Position numbers and translations under genes: made by a program. Positions 1-10,200 of a stretch of 64,000 nucleotides of DNA are shown in pieces. Position 1 is the stretch's first letter, and each line of letters starts with the position of its first letter. The stretch is taken from the NCBI RefSeq assembly GCF_022829545.1, contig NZ_JAKSYM010000410.1, positions 1 to 64,000 of the forward strand, given 5' to 3'. Under the pieces are notes generated by a model that saw nothing but the letters and a program-made list of their open reading frames with translations, was not told the DNA's origin and did no database searches. Origin of the DNA: Methylobacterium sp. J-030. GTDB taxonomy: Bacteria; Pseudomonadota; Alphaproteobacteria; Rhizobiales; Beijerinckiaceae.

Positions 1-1
1 C

Positions 2-94
2 CCGGCCGTGCCGCTGCCGGGGCGTACGGTTCGGGTGCTCACCAGCACGGAGACGGAGGGCGGGAGCAGGGGCGGGTGCGTGCCGGGGCCGTAG
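2..94 (+). CDS. possible 3' end of an upstream gene (GlgX-type tail?)
   Basis: Frame 2 is open from the window edge to a TAG at 92-94. It gives about 30 residues beginning PAVPLPGRTVRVL. A proline/leucine-rich, 'arginine-then-valine/leucine' tail of this kind resembles the C-termini of GH13 debranching enzymes (GlgX), and glgX often lies upstream of treZ. The piece is too short to prove it, and the last residues are low in complexity. It could equally be non-coding. Confidence 0.25.
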   Translation, partial: PAVPLPGRTVRVLTSTETEGGSRGGCVPGP

Positions 95-140
95 GGGGCG
101 GCATCGTTCCAGAAAAGGATCGGTGACGGCCCCACGTGCT

Positions 141-168
141 CTCCCTCCCCCGCAGAGGGGGGAGGGAG
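141..168. repeat. G+C-rich palindrome upstream of treZ
   Basis: An 11-bp arm CTCCCTCCCCC is followed by a short spacer and its complement GGGGGAGGGAG. Close relatives lie at 7049-7078 and 16317-16345, so this is one member of a small intergenic family that flanks the trehalose/glycogen genes. It may act as a terminator for the gene that ends before treZ. The rest of 95-319 shows nothing recognisable apart from the treZ ribosome-binding site. Confidence 0.6.
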
Positions 169-319
169 ACGCGGAGCCCTCCGTCCCCCCATTGCCACAC
201 CCCGCGCCCGCCATAGCTGCGCTGCGGGAACCGGATCGACCCCGGGGCCTTCTCCCACGACGGATGATCTGCTGCGCTTGCGCCCTTGGCGCGCGGCCAA
301 TGACGAGGAATGTGGCCCA

Positions 320-2125
320 ATGCGGCGCGCCCACAGCATGGATTTCGGGGCCGAGATGGTCGGGGGCGGGGTCCGCTTCGCCCTCTGGGCGCCTACCGCG
401 CAGCGCGTGGAACTCGTCGTCGACGGCATCGATCACCCGTTGCCCGAATCCGGCGGCGGCTGGCGGCGCACCGCCCTGCCCGGGGTGAAGCCCGGCGCCC
501 GCTACGGCTTCCGCATCGACGGCGACCTCGTCGCCCCCGATCCCGCCTCCCGCTTCCAGCCGGAGGACGTGTCGGGTCTCAGCGAGGTGATCGACCCGCG
601 CGGTTTCGCATGGTCCGACGCGGGCTGGGCCGGGCGGCCGTTCGAGGAGGCGGTGATCTACGAGTGCCATGTCGGCACCGCGACGCCGGAGGGTACCTAT
701 GCCGGCCTGCAGGCCCGGCTGCCGGACCTGAAGGCGCTCGGCGTCACCGCCATCGAGCTTCTGCCGCTCGCCGACTTCAAGGGCTCGCGCAACTGGGGCT
801 ACGACGGCGTGCTGCCCTACGCGCCGGACGGGGCCTACGGCCGCCCGGACGACCTCAAGCGCCTGATCGACGCCGCCCACGGGCTCGGCCTGATGGTCTA
901 TCTCGACGCGGTCTATAACCATTTCGGCCCGGCCGGAAACTACCTCCACGCCTACGCCAAGACCTTCTTCACCGAGCGCCACCACACGCCCTGGGGCGCC
1001 GGCATCAATTTCGACGGCAAGGAGAGCGGCCCGACGGTGCGGCAGTTCTTCATCCAGAACGCCCTGTACTGGCTGGAGGAGTACCGGTTCGACGGCCTGC
1101 GCTTCGACGCCGTCCACGCGATTCTCGACGATTCGCCTCGCCACTTCCTGGCCGAACTCGGCGAGACGATCCGGAAGACGTTTCCGGACCGGCAGATCCA
1201 CCTGATGCTGGAGAACGAGGCCAACCAGGCCCGCTGGCTGGAGCGCGACGCCGCCGGCCGCCCGAAGATGCACGACGCCCAGTGGGCCGACGACCTGCAC
1301 CATTGCTGGCACGTCCTGCTGACCGGCGAGGATGCCGGCTATTATAAGAGCTTTGCCAACAAACCGGTCGCGCACCTTGCCCGCTGCCTCGCGGAGGGCT
1401 TTGCCTATCAGGGCGAGCCCTTCTCCACGCTGGACAACCACCCGCGCGGCGAGCCCTCCGGGCACCTGCCGCCCTCGGCCTTCGTAACCTTCCTCCAGAA
1501 CCACGATCAGGTCGGCAACCGCGCCTTGGGCGAGCGCCTCAACCATCTGGCGGACCCAAAAAAGCTTGATCTCGCCCGGGCCGGCTTCCTGCTGGCACCG
1601 CAGATCCCGATGCTCTGGATGGGCGAGGAATGGTCGGCCTCGGCGCCGTTCCTGTTCTTCGTCGACTTCGCGCCGGACGAAGAGCTGAACACGGCGGTGC
1701 GCGACGGCCGTCGCCGGGAATTCAAAAGCTTTGCCGCCTTCGCGGATGACACCGGGAAGATCCCCGATCCCACGGAGCGCGAGACCTTCGAGGCCTCGAA
1801 GCTCGACTGGTCCGAGCGGGAGCGTTCGCCGCACCGGGAGGTGCTGGCCGAGACGACCCGGCTCCTGGGTCTGCGCCGCGACGTGGTCGTGCCGCTGGCG
1901 AAGTCCGGCTACGCGGGCGCCGCCGCCACCCTGCCGCGGGCGGACGTGGTCGATTGCACGTGGCGCTTCGGCGCCGGCACCCTGCGCTTCGTCGCCAATC
2001 TCGGGACCGAGCCCTTCGCGCTCGATCCGGGCGGCGCCCGCGTGGTCTGGACCAACGCCCCGGACGGGGCGGGACGCGATCTGCCGTCCTGGACGGGCGT
2101 GTTCCTGACGGAGGCCCGGTCGTGA
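320..2125 (+). CDS. treZ: malto-oligosyltrehalose trehalohydrolase
   Basis: TreZ cleaves the alpha-1,4 bond next to the terminal trehalosyl unit of maltooligosyltrehalose and releases free trehalose; it is cytoplasmic. The protein has an N-terminal early-set domain (FALWAPTAQRVELVVDG) and then a GH13 barrel. Visible motifs are YECHVGTATPEG, DAVYNHFGP, DGLRFDAVHAI (nucleophile D263), LMLENEAN (acid/base E298) and FLQNHDQVGN. The ATG at 320 is chosen because GAGGAA lies about 10 bases upstream. An in-frame ATG at 278 would add 14 residues, and one at 338 starts MDFGAEM. The stop overlaps the GTG of malQ-treY, so the two are translationally coupled. About 601 residues, normal for the family. Confidence 0.93.
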   Translation: MRRAHSMDFGAEMVGGGVRFALWAPTAQRVELVVDGIDHPLPESGGGWRRTALPGVKPGARYGFRIDGDLVAPDPASRFQPEDVSGLSEVIDPRGFAWSDAGWAGRPFEEAVIYECHVGTATPEGTYAGLQARLPDLKALGVTAIELLPLADFKGSRNWGYDGVLPYAPDGAYGRPDDLKRLIDAAHGLGLMVYLDAVYNHFGPAGNYLHAYAKTFFTERHHTPWGAGINFDGKESGPTVRQFFIQNALYWLEEYRFDGLRFDAVHAILDDSPRHFLAELGETIRKTFPDRQIHLMLENEANQARWLERDAAGRPKMHDAQWADDLHHCWHVLLTGEDAGYYKSFANKPVAHLARCLAEGFAYQGEPFSTLDNHPRGEPSGHLPPSAFVTFLQNHDQVGNRALGERLNHLADPKKLDLARAGFLLAPQIPMLWMGEEWSASAPFLFFVDFAPDEELNTAVRDGRRREFKSFAAFADDTGKIPDPTERETFEASKLDWSERERSPHREVLAETTRLLGLRRDVVVPLAKSGYAGAAATLPRADVVDCTWRFGAGTLRFVANLGTEPFALDPGGARVVWTNAPDGAGRDLPSWTGVFLTEARS

Positions 2126-5100
2126 GCGCCCTCGAACAGCTGGCCGATCTCGTCGGCGTCGCCGGCGGCTACACCGACGCCTTCGGCAAGCCCGTCGAGA
2201 CCTCGCTGGAGGTGCGCCGCGGCCTGCTCGCGGCCCTCGGCTTCGCGGTGGACGACGAGGCGGCGATCGCCGGGAGCCTCGCTGATGTCGAGCGCCTGCG
2301 CCGCGGCCTGATCCCGCCGCTCCTGCCCGTGGAGGCCCGCCGGTCGGCCCGCGTGCCGGTGCACCCGCAGAACGGCGTGCCGCACACGCTGGTTTGGCGC
2401 CTCATCGACGAGCGCGGCACCGCCCGCGAGGGACGGGCCAATCCTCAGGGGTCCGATCCCGGCTTCGAGCTGCCGCCGCTGACGCCGGGCTATCACCGCC
2501 TCATCGTGCAGGCCGGGCAGACCCGCACCGAGGCCTGGGTGATCGCCGCGCCGCAGCGCTGCTGGCGCCCGCGCCCCTACACGGAGGAGGGGGCCTCCGA
2601 CTGGGGGCTGGCCGCTCAGCTCTACGGCCTGCGCTCGGCCACCAATATCGGCATCGGCACCTACGCGGATGCCGGCGAGGCCGCCCGCGAGGCCGCCCTG
2701 CGCGGGGCGGCCTTTTTGGGCCTCAGCCCGGTCCACGCCCTGTTCGGCTCCGACCGGACCAAGATCTCGCCCTACTCGCCGTCCTCGCGCCTGTTCCTCG
2801 AGACGCTGTTCATCGCCCCGCGCAGCCTGCCGGGGCTTGCCGGCTCCCGGGCCGAGGCGCTGCTCGCCGAGCGGCAGGACGCGATCACGGCTTTGCGCGA
2901 AGCCGCCCTCGTCGACCACCAGGGCGTGCACGACGTGCTCGATCCGGTGCTGCGCGCCCTCTGGGCGGACTCGCCCGCCCGGGCCGGCACCGATGCCGGC
3001 TTCGAGCACTTCCGCCGGGAGGGCGGCGCGGATCTCGAAGCCCACGCGATCTTCGAGGCCCTGTCGGAGCATTTCCGGGGGCAGGGCGCGCACTGGCTGG
3101 GCGACTGGCCCGAAGATTATCGCCGCGCCGGCACGGAGGCGGTGCGGGCCTTCGCGGCCGGGAACGCCGAGGCGGTCGGCTACCATGCCTGGCTGCAATA
3201 CCTCGCCGACCGGCAGCTCGCCGAGGCGTCCGCGGCGGCGCTCGGCACCGGCATGCGGGTCGGGCTCTACCGCGACCTCGCGGTCGGCGCCGACCGGGGC
3301 GGCTCCGAGATCTGGTCGCATCCGGAGCGCTTCGCCGACAAGGTCTCGATCGGCGCGCCGCCGGACCTGCTGGCGCCGAAGGGCCAGAACTGGGGCCTGC
3401 CGGCTTTCGACCCGCTGGCGATGGAGCGCGACGGGCTCGCGGCCTTCCGCGCCCTGGTCCAGGCCAACATGCGCCACGCGGGCGCGATCCGGATCGACCA
3501 CGCCTTCCAGCTCGCCCGGCTCTACCTGATCCCCCTCGGGCAGGGCGCCCAGGCCGGCGCCTATGTGGCCATGCCGTTCGAGCCGATGCTGGCGGTGCTG
3601 CGGCTGGAGAGCCACCGCAACAAGTGCCTCGTCATCGCCGAGGATCTCGGCACGGCACCGGAGGGGTTCTCCGACGCCCTGATGCGGGCCGGGGTGCTCA
3701 GCTACCGGATCCTCGCCTTCGAGCGGGAAGCGGACGGACGATTCAAGGCCCCCTCGGCCTATCCGCGGGACGCCCTCACCGCCATCACCACCCACGACCT
3801 GCCGACCTTCGTCGGCTGGTGGCGCGGGGTCGACAGCGACACCCGCCAGTCGCTCGGCCTCTACGATCAGGAGCGAGCCGAGGCCGAGCGGGCCGAGCGC
3901 GTCGTCGAGCGCCGCCGCCTCGCCGAGGCGCTGGCGGCCGAGCAGCTCATCCCCTCCGCCGAGCCCCCGGAGGCCGCGCCCTTCGAGGCCGCCGCCCGCT
4001 ACCTCGCCCGTGCGCCCGCGATGCTCACGGCCGTCCAGTACGAGGACGTGGTCTCGGAACTCGCCCAGGCCAACGTGCCGGGCTCGACCGAGGGCTACCC
4101 GAACTGGCGGCGCAAGCTCGACCGGGATCTCGCCGACATCGCCGCCCCCGGCGGCCCACTGGCGAAGCTCGCCGCCGCCCTGTCGTCCGAGGCACGGGGC
4201 CCGCGCTCGGGCACGGCGCGGCTGGCGGCGCCGCCGCCGCGCTCGACCTACCGGCTGCAGTTCCACAAGGAATTCACCTTCGCGGATGCGGGCCGGATCG
4301 TCCCGTATCTGAAGACACTCGGGATCAGCCACATCTACGCCTCGCCGCTCCAGAAGGCGCGGCCGGGCTCGACCCACGGCTACGACATCGTCGATCACGG
4401 GGCGATCAACCCGGAGCTCGGCGGCGAGGAGGACTTCATCCGGTTCTCGGAGACGCTGCACGCCCACGGGCTGAAGCTGCTGCTCGACATCGTCCCGAAC
4501 CACATGGGCGTCGGCGGGTCCGACAACCCGTGGTGGCTCTCGGTGCTCGAATGGGGCTCGCTCTCGCCCTACGCCGACGCCTTCGACATCGACTGGCAGC
4601 GCCTCGGGGCCGGGCGCAACCTCGTGATCCCGTTCCTCGGCGACCGCTACGGCGAGGCCCTGGAGAAGGGCACGCTGGAATTGAAGTTCGACGCCGAGAC
4701 CGGCGCCTTCAGCGTCTGGCACTACGAGCACCAGCTCCCGATCCGGCCCTTGAGCTACCCGACCATCCTCAACCGGGTGATCGCCGCCATCGGCGCGGTC
4801 GACGACGACACCACCGCGGAGTTGCTCGCCATCTCCGAGCGGCTGCGGGCGATGGCGATCGACGCCGACGAGACTCGCCGCAAGGGGTTTCCCGAGGAGG
4901 CCGAGGGGCTGAAGCGCCGGCTCGCCGAGATCTACGGCGTGTCGCCGCTGATCCAGGAGGCCACCGCCAGCACGCTCGCGCTGCTCAACGGCTTCAAGGG
5001 CCGCCCGGACAGCTTCGGGCCGCTGCACCGTCTCCTGGAGGCGCAGGCCTACCGGCTCGCCCATTGGCGGGTGGCGTCGAGCGACATCAACTACCGCCGC

Positions 5101-7029
5101 TTCTTCGACGTGAATTCCCTGGCCGGCCTGCGGGTCGAGCTGTCCGACATCTTCCACCGCTCGCACGAGACCGTGTTCCGGCACGTCCGCGAGGGCCGGA
5201 TCGACGGGCTGCGCATCGACCACATCGACGGCCTGGCCGACCCGCTGGGCTACGCGCGGGCGCTGCAGGCGGCGGTCGGGCCGGGCTTCTACGTGGTGGT
5301 GGAAAAAATCCTGGAGCCGGGGGAGCGGCTGCGGCCCTGGCCGGTGGCCGGGACCACGGGCTACGACGTGCTCAACCAGCTCGACGGGATCCTGGTCGAC
5401 AAGACCCGGCGCGGGAAGGTCGAGCGGCTCTACACCTGGGCCACCGGCTTCGACGAGCCCTACGGCTTCCAGCTCCGCGCCGCCAAGGCGGAGATCCTCG
5501 AGATCAGCTTCGCGAGCGAACTGGAGGTGCTGACCTCCGATCTCAAGGAGGTCGCCGATGCCGACCGGCGCACCCGCGACTTCACCGTCAACGCCCTGCG
5601 CCGGGCGCTGATCGAGATCATCGCGCGCTTTCCCACCTACCGGAGCTACCTGCCGGCGGAGCTGGAGGAGGGCGAGGTCGAGCCGGAGGATGTCCGCCTG
5701 ATCGAGGGCGCGGTCGCCAAGGCCAAGCGCTGGTCGAGCCTGCCCGATCGCTCGGTCCACGACTTCGCCGCCGAGGTCCTGCTCGGGCGGATCGAGACGG
5801 TCGGACCGGGCCGGCCGGATCCGCGGGTGGTGCTGCGCTTCCGCCGCCGGTTCCAGCAGCTCACCGGCCCGGTCATGGCCAAGAGCCTGGAGGATACGCT
5901 GTTCTACCGGTACAGCTGCCTGCTCGGCCTCAACGAGGTCGGCGGCGATCCGGGCGAGTACGGCATCGACGCGGAGCATTTCCACGACCTGCAGGTCGCC
6001 CGCGCCCGGGACTGGCCGAACGCCATGATCACCACGGCGACCCACGACACCAAGCGCGGCGAGGATGCCCGCACCCGGCTGCTCGCCCTCTCGGAGATCC
6101 CCGAGGAATGGGCCGGCGCCTGGGACCTGTGGCAGCGGACGGCCGGACCGCACCTCGCCCGGATCGACGGCGAGCCGGCCCCCGACGCCAACGACCAGTG
6201 GATGTTCTTCCAGGGAATCCTCGGCGCCTGGCCGCTCGAACTTCTGGAGCGGGACGAGCCCGGGGCGATCGAGGATTTCCGCGATCGGCTGATCGCCTAC
6301 GGCGAGAAGGCCATGCGCGAGGGCAAGCGCCGGTCGAGCTGGGTCAATGTCGACGCGGTCTACGAGGGCGCGGTCAAGAAGCTCTTTTCCGCGCTGATCG
6401 CCCCGGGCTCGAATTTCTTAAGCGAGCTCCGGCCCTTCGCCCGGCGGCTCGCCCATCTCGGCATGCTGGCGAGCCTCGGCCGGACGGTCCTGAAATGCAC
6501 CCTGCCGGGCCTGCCCGACACCTACCAGGGCACGGAGATCTGGGATTTCTCGTTCGTCGATCCCGACAACCGCCGGCCGGTGGATTACCCGGCGCTGGAA
6601 CGGATGCTCGAACAGGGCGGCGAACCGGCGGCCCTGCTGGCCGACTGGCCGGACGGGCGGGTGAAGCAGGCGACGCTCACGCGGCTCCTCACCGAGCGGG
6701 CCGAGCGCCCGGACTTCTACGCCAGCGCCGCTCACGAGCCGGTCGACGCAACGGGTCCGCGAGCCGGCAGCGTCATCGCCTATAGGCGGACCGATCCTGG
6801 CCAGGAAAGCGGCGACCTGTTCGTGGCGGTGCCGCGGCTCTTCGCGGGCCTCGTCGGCGAGGCGGTCTGGTCGGGCGAGGCGTTTGCGGGCACCCGGGTC
6901 GATCTCGGGGCCGGGACACGCTGGCGGGATCTCGCGACGGGGCGGGTCGTGGTGAGCGAAGGGGAGGGGGCCGACCTCGGCGACCTCCTGCGCGCGCTGC
7001 CCTACGTGGTGCTGCGGCGGGAGGCGTGA
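2122..7029 (+). CDS. malQ-treY: fused 4-alpha-glucanotransferase / malto-oligosyltrehalose synthase
   Basis: One 1635-residue polypeptide joins two enzymes. Residues 1 to about 690 are MalQ (GH77), which shuffles alpha-1,4-glucan segments. Its motifs include GLAAQLYGLRSATNIGIG, IRIDHAFQLARLYL (nucleophile D459), IAEDLGTAPEGF (E507) and TTHDLPTFVGWW. From about residue 704 a complete TreY (GH13) begins at STYRLQF. It converts the reducing end of maltooligosaccharides to a trehalosyl unit, with IVPNHMG, DGLRIDHIDGLADP (D1033), YVVVEKILEPGERL (E1061), TATHDTKRGEDARTR and DTYQGTEIWD. The GTG start overlaps the treZ stop (GTGA). The reading frame is open further upstream, but that is inside treZ. 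No frame break separates the halves, so this is a true fusion. TreY's product feeds TreZ upstream. Confidence 0.92.
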   Translation: MSALEQLADLVGVAGGYTDAFGKPVETSLEVRRGLLAALGFAVDDEAAIAGSLADVERLRRGLIPPLLPVEARRSARVPVHPQNGVPHTLVWRLIDERGTAREGRANPQGSDPGFELPPLTPGYHRLIVQAGQTRTEAWVIAAPQRCWRPRPYTEEGASDWGLAAQLYGLRSATNIGIGTYADAGEAAREAALRGAAFLGLSPVHALFGSDRTKISPYSPSSRLFLETLFIAPRSLPGLAGSRAEALLAERQDAITALREAALVDHQGVHDVLDPVLRALWADSPARAGTDAGFEHFRREGGADLEAHAIFEALSEHFRGQGAHWLGDWPEDYRRAGTEAVRAFAAGNAEAVGYHAWLQYLADRQLAEASAAALGTGMRVGLYRDLAVGADRGGSEIWSHPERFADKVSIGAPPDLLAPKGQNWGLPAFDPLAMERDGLAAFRALVQANMRHAGAIRIDHAFQLARLYLIPLGQGAQAGAYVAMPFEPMLAVLRLESHRNKCLVIAEDLGTAPEGFSDALMRAGVLSYRILAFEREADGRFKAPSAYPRDALTAITTHDLPTFVGWWRGVDSDTRQSLGLYDQERAEAERAERVVERRRLAEALAAEQLIPSAEPPEAAPFEAAARYLARAPAMLTAVQYEDVVSELAQANVPGSTEGYPNWRRKLDRDLADIAAPGGPLAKLAAALSSEARGPRSGTARLAAPPPRSTYRLQFHKEFTFADAGRIVPYLKTLGISHIYASPLQKARPGSTHGYDIVDHGAINPELGGEEDFIRFSETLHAHGLKLLLDIVPNHMGVGGSDNPWWLSVLEWGSLSPYADAFDIDWQRLGAGRNLVIPFLGDRYGEALEKGTLELKFDAETGAFSVWHYEHQLPIRPLSYPTILNRVIAAIGAVDDDTTAELLAISERLRAMAIDADETRRKGFPEEAEGLKRRLAEIYGVSPLIQEATASTLALLNGFKGRPDSFGPLHRLLEAQAYRLAHWRVASSDINYRRFFDVNSLAGLRVELSDIFHRSHETVFRHVREGRIDGLRIDHIDGLADPLGYARALQAAVGPGFYVVVEKILEPGERLRPWPVAGTTGYDVLNQLDGILVDKTRRGKVERLYTWATGFDEPYGFQLRAAKAEILEISFASELEVLTSDLKEVADADRRTRDFTVNALRRALIEIIARFPTYRSYLPAELEEGEVEPEDVRLIEGAVAKAKRWSSLPDRSVHDFAAEVLLGRIETVGPGRPDPRVVLRFRRRFQQLTGPVMAKSLEDTLFYRYSCLLGLNEVGGDPGEYGIDAEHFHDLQVARARDWPNAMITTATHDTKRGEDARTRLLALSEIPEEWAGAWDLWQRTAGPHLARIDGEPAPDANDQWMFFQGILGAWPLELLERDEPGAIEDFRDRLIAYGEKAMREGKRRSSWVNVDAVYEGAVKKLFSALIAPGSNFLSELRPFARRLAHLGMLASLGRTVLKCTLPGLPDTYQGTEIWDFSFVDPDNRRPVDYPALERMLEQGGEPAALLADWPDGRVKQATLTRLLTERAERPDFYASAAHEPVDATGPRAGSVIAYRRTDPGQESGDLFVAVPRLFAGLVGEAVWSGEAFAGTRVDLGAGTRWRDLATGRVVVSEGEGADLGDLLRALPYVVLRREA

Positions 7030-7048
7030 GGGAGCCGCCGCATCCGCC

Positions 7049-7078
7049 TCTCCCTCCCCCCTTTGCGGGGGAGGGAGG
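7049..7078. terminator. G+C-rich hairpin after malQ-treY
   Basis: CTCCCTCCCCC and GGGGGAGGGAG form a stem of about 11 bp with a short loop, 20 bases after the malQ-treY stop. No T-run follows, so if it terminates transcription it would do so without the classic U-tract. The same palindrome sits after glgB and before treZ. Confidence 0.5.
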
Positions 7079-7205
7079 GCGCGCGGTTGGCAGCACTCTC
7101 CGCAGCCCTGTCATGTAACTCTGGTGAGACACGTCCCGCCAGATCGCGCGGCACACCCGTGCGCTTCGGGCGTTACGACACAGGGAACGGGAGCCGACGG
7201 GCCGC

Positions 7206-10200
7206 ATGAACGCACCGACCAAAGCCGCCGCGACGTCCGGAGCCGAGGCCGTCCTGCCGGCTTCGCTCGCGCCCCGGGCCGAAGGGCCGCGGATCTACAA
7301 CCTGTTCCCGCTCCTGGTCGGACGCGTTTCGGACTGGATCGCCGAACTGCCACGGATCGCGAGCCTCGGTTTCGACTGGGTCTATCTCAACCCGTTCCAC
7401 CAGACCGGCGGCTCGAAGAGCCTCTACGCGGTGGCCGATCCCGAACGTCTCGACGAGCGCTTCCGCGACCCCGACGGCACGCCCGACGACGAGCAGATCC
7501 GCCGCTTCTGCACCGCCGCGCAGGCTTTGGGCCTGTCGGTGATGACCGACCTCGTCATCAACCACACCGCCGACAACGCGCGCCTCGCCACCGAGCGGCC
7601 CGACCTGTTCATGAAGGAGCCCGACGGCTCGATCATGCACCCGGCCGCGGTCGATCCGGACGATCCGTCGATCCGCACCGTCTGGGGCGATCTCGCCGAG
7701 CTCGACTACCACACGCCGGCCGCCCGGGACGAGCTGACCCGGATCTGGGGCGCCTACGTGGCACATCTCCAGGAACTCGGCGTGGCGGGCTTCCGCTGTG
7801 ACGCGGCCTACAAGGTGCCGCCGGAGACGTGGCGCATCCTGATCGGGCAGGCCAAGGAGCGCGACGCCGCCTGCCTGTTCGCCGCAGAGACCCTGGGCTG
7901 CACCTTCGAGGAGGCCAGGGCCACGGCCGGCGCCGGCTTCGACTACCTGTTCAACTCCTTCGCGTGGTGGGACCTGAAGAAGCCCTGGGCGCTCGAGCAG
8001 TACGAGCGCCTGCGGGTGCTGGCGCCCTCGATCGCCTTCCCCGAGAACCACGACATGAAGCGCCTCGCCGCCGAGATCGGCGGCGGCCCGGAGGCGGTGG
8101 CGGCCCATCTGCGCACCCGCTACACGCTCGCCGCCTTCTTCTCGGCCGGCGTGCTGATGCCGATCGGATACGAGTGGGGCTACCGCCGGGCGCTGCACGT
8201 GGTCGAGACCACCCCGCGCGACCGCGAGAACGAGACCGGCCTCGACATCTCGGCCTCGATCCGGGCGATCAACGCCCTGCGGGCGGAGCTGCCGGCCGCC
8301 AATGTCGAGGGCGCGCAGATCCGGATCTCGTCGCCCGACAGCGATCTGGTGGCGCTCGCCCGCTTCGACACCGGCCATCCGGCCTCGGCGCAGCACAGCC
8401 TGATCGTGCTCTACAACCCGACCGACAAGCCGGTGCCCGTGGAGGCCGGCGCGCTCATCGCCCGCACCGGCGGGATGCTCGGCACCTTCGTCGACCGGAC
8501 CCCGGAGGCCGAGCCGATCGCCTTCCATCCCGGCAGCGCCATCGACCTGATGCCGGGCGAGCTGCGCATCCTCGCCGCCAGCGCCCAGGCGGTCGCCCGT
8601 CAGCCGACGCGGGGCACCCCGGACGGCGAGGGCCGCGTGGTGATCGAGGCCGTGAGCCCGGAGATCGACGGCGGCCGCTCGGCGGTGAAGCGGATCGTCG
8701 GCGAATCCCTGCGGGTCGAGGCCGACATTTTCTCCGACGGCCACGAGGTCATCGACGCCGCGATCCTGTCGCGGGTCGCCGGCAATGAGGTGTGGCGCGA
8801 GGACCCGATGGTCTTCGTCGACAACGACCGCTGGGCCGGGCAATTCCCCCTGGAGCAGAACGCCCGCTACGAGTTCACCCTGATCGCGTGGCGCGACGCC
8901 TTCTCGTCCTGGGTGCGTGACACCCTGAAGAAGCGCGCCGCCGGCGTCGATGTCCGCCTGGAGACGATCGAGGGCGTGACGCTCGTCGGGACCGCCGCCG
9001 CCCTGGCCCGCACCCGCGGCGGCCGCGACGCCGAGCGCCTCGCCGCGCTCGTGGCAGCGCTGGCCGCCGAGGAGACCGGCTCCGCCACCCAGCTCGACCG
9101 GATCCTCCAGCCCGACGCGTCGAGCCTCGTGCGGCGGAACGCCGAGCGGGTGAACCTCACCCGCTATCCCGTGACGCTGCCGGTGATCGCCGACCGCCTC
9201 GCGGCCCGGTTCTCCGCCTGGTACGAGATCTTTCCGCGCTCCCAGTCGATGGACGTGAACCGCCACGGCACCTTCGACGACGTGATCCGGCGCCTGCCCG
9301 AGATCCGCGAGCTCGGCTTCGACGTCCTCTACTTCACGCCGATCCACCCCGTGGGCCGGACCAATCGCAAGGGGAAGAACAACACCCTGAAGGCCGAGCC
9401 CGGCGATGTCGGCTCGGTCTACGCGGTGGGCTCGGAGGAGGGCGGCCACGAGGCCGTGCATCCCGACCTCGGCACGCTCCAGGATTTCGAACGGCTGGTG
9501 GCGGCGAGCCACGCCTACGGGATGGAGATCGCGCTGGATTTCGCGATCCAGTGCTCGCCGGACCATCCCTGGATCAAGAACCACCCGGAATGGTTCGAGT
9601 GGCGCCCCGACGGCACGCTGAAATTCGCCGAGAACCCCCCGAAGAAGTACGAGGACATCTCGAACGTCCATTTCTACGGGGGCGCCCTGCCCTCGCTCTG
9701 GATCGAGCTGCGCGACATCCTGCTCGGCTGGTGCGCGCGGGGCGTGCGCATCTTCCGGGTCGACAATCCGCACACCAAGCCGATCCCGTTCTGGGAATGG
9801 GTGATCGGCGAGGTCAACGGCCAGTATCCAGACGCGATCTTCCTCGCCGAGGCCTTCACCCGGCCGAAGATGATGAAGAAGCTCGCCAAGGCCGGCTATC
9901 AGCAGAGCTACACCTACTTCACGTGGCGCAACACGAAGCAGGAGCTCACCGACTACGCCCTGGAGCTGGCCGGCGAGATGGGCGAGTATTACCGCCCGAA
10001 TTTCTTTGCGAATACGCCCGACATCAACCCGTACTTCCTCCAGACCAGTGGGCGAGCCGGATTCATCATCCGGGGTACGTTGGCCGCCACCCTGTCGTCG
10101 GTCTACGGCATCTATAACGGCTTCGAGCTGTGCGAGGCGGCGCCTTATCCCGGCAAGGAAGAGTACCTGAACTCGGAAAAATACGAGCTGAAGGCCTGGG

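Noticed and set aside
1909-6153. Minus-strand ORF of 1414 codons opposite treZ/malQ-treY
   Set aside because: It mirrors the third-base G/C bias of the plus-strand genes, has low-complexity Arg/Gly/Ala composition and matches no family. The plus-strand proteins show full catalytic motifs.
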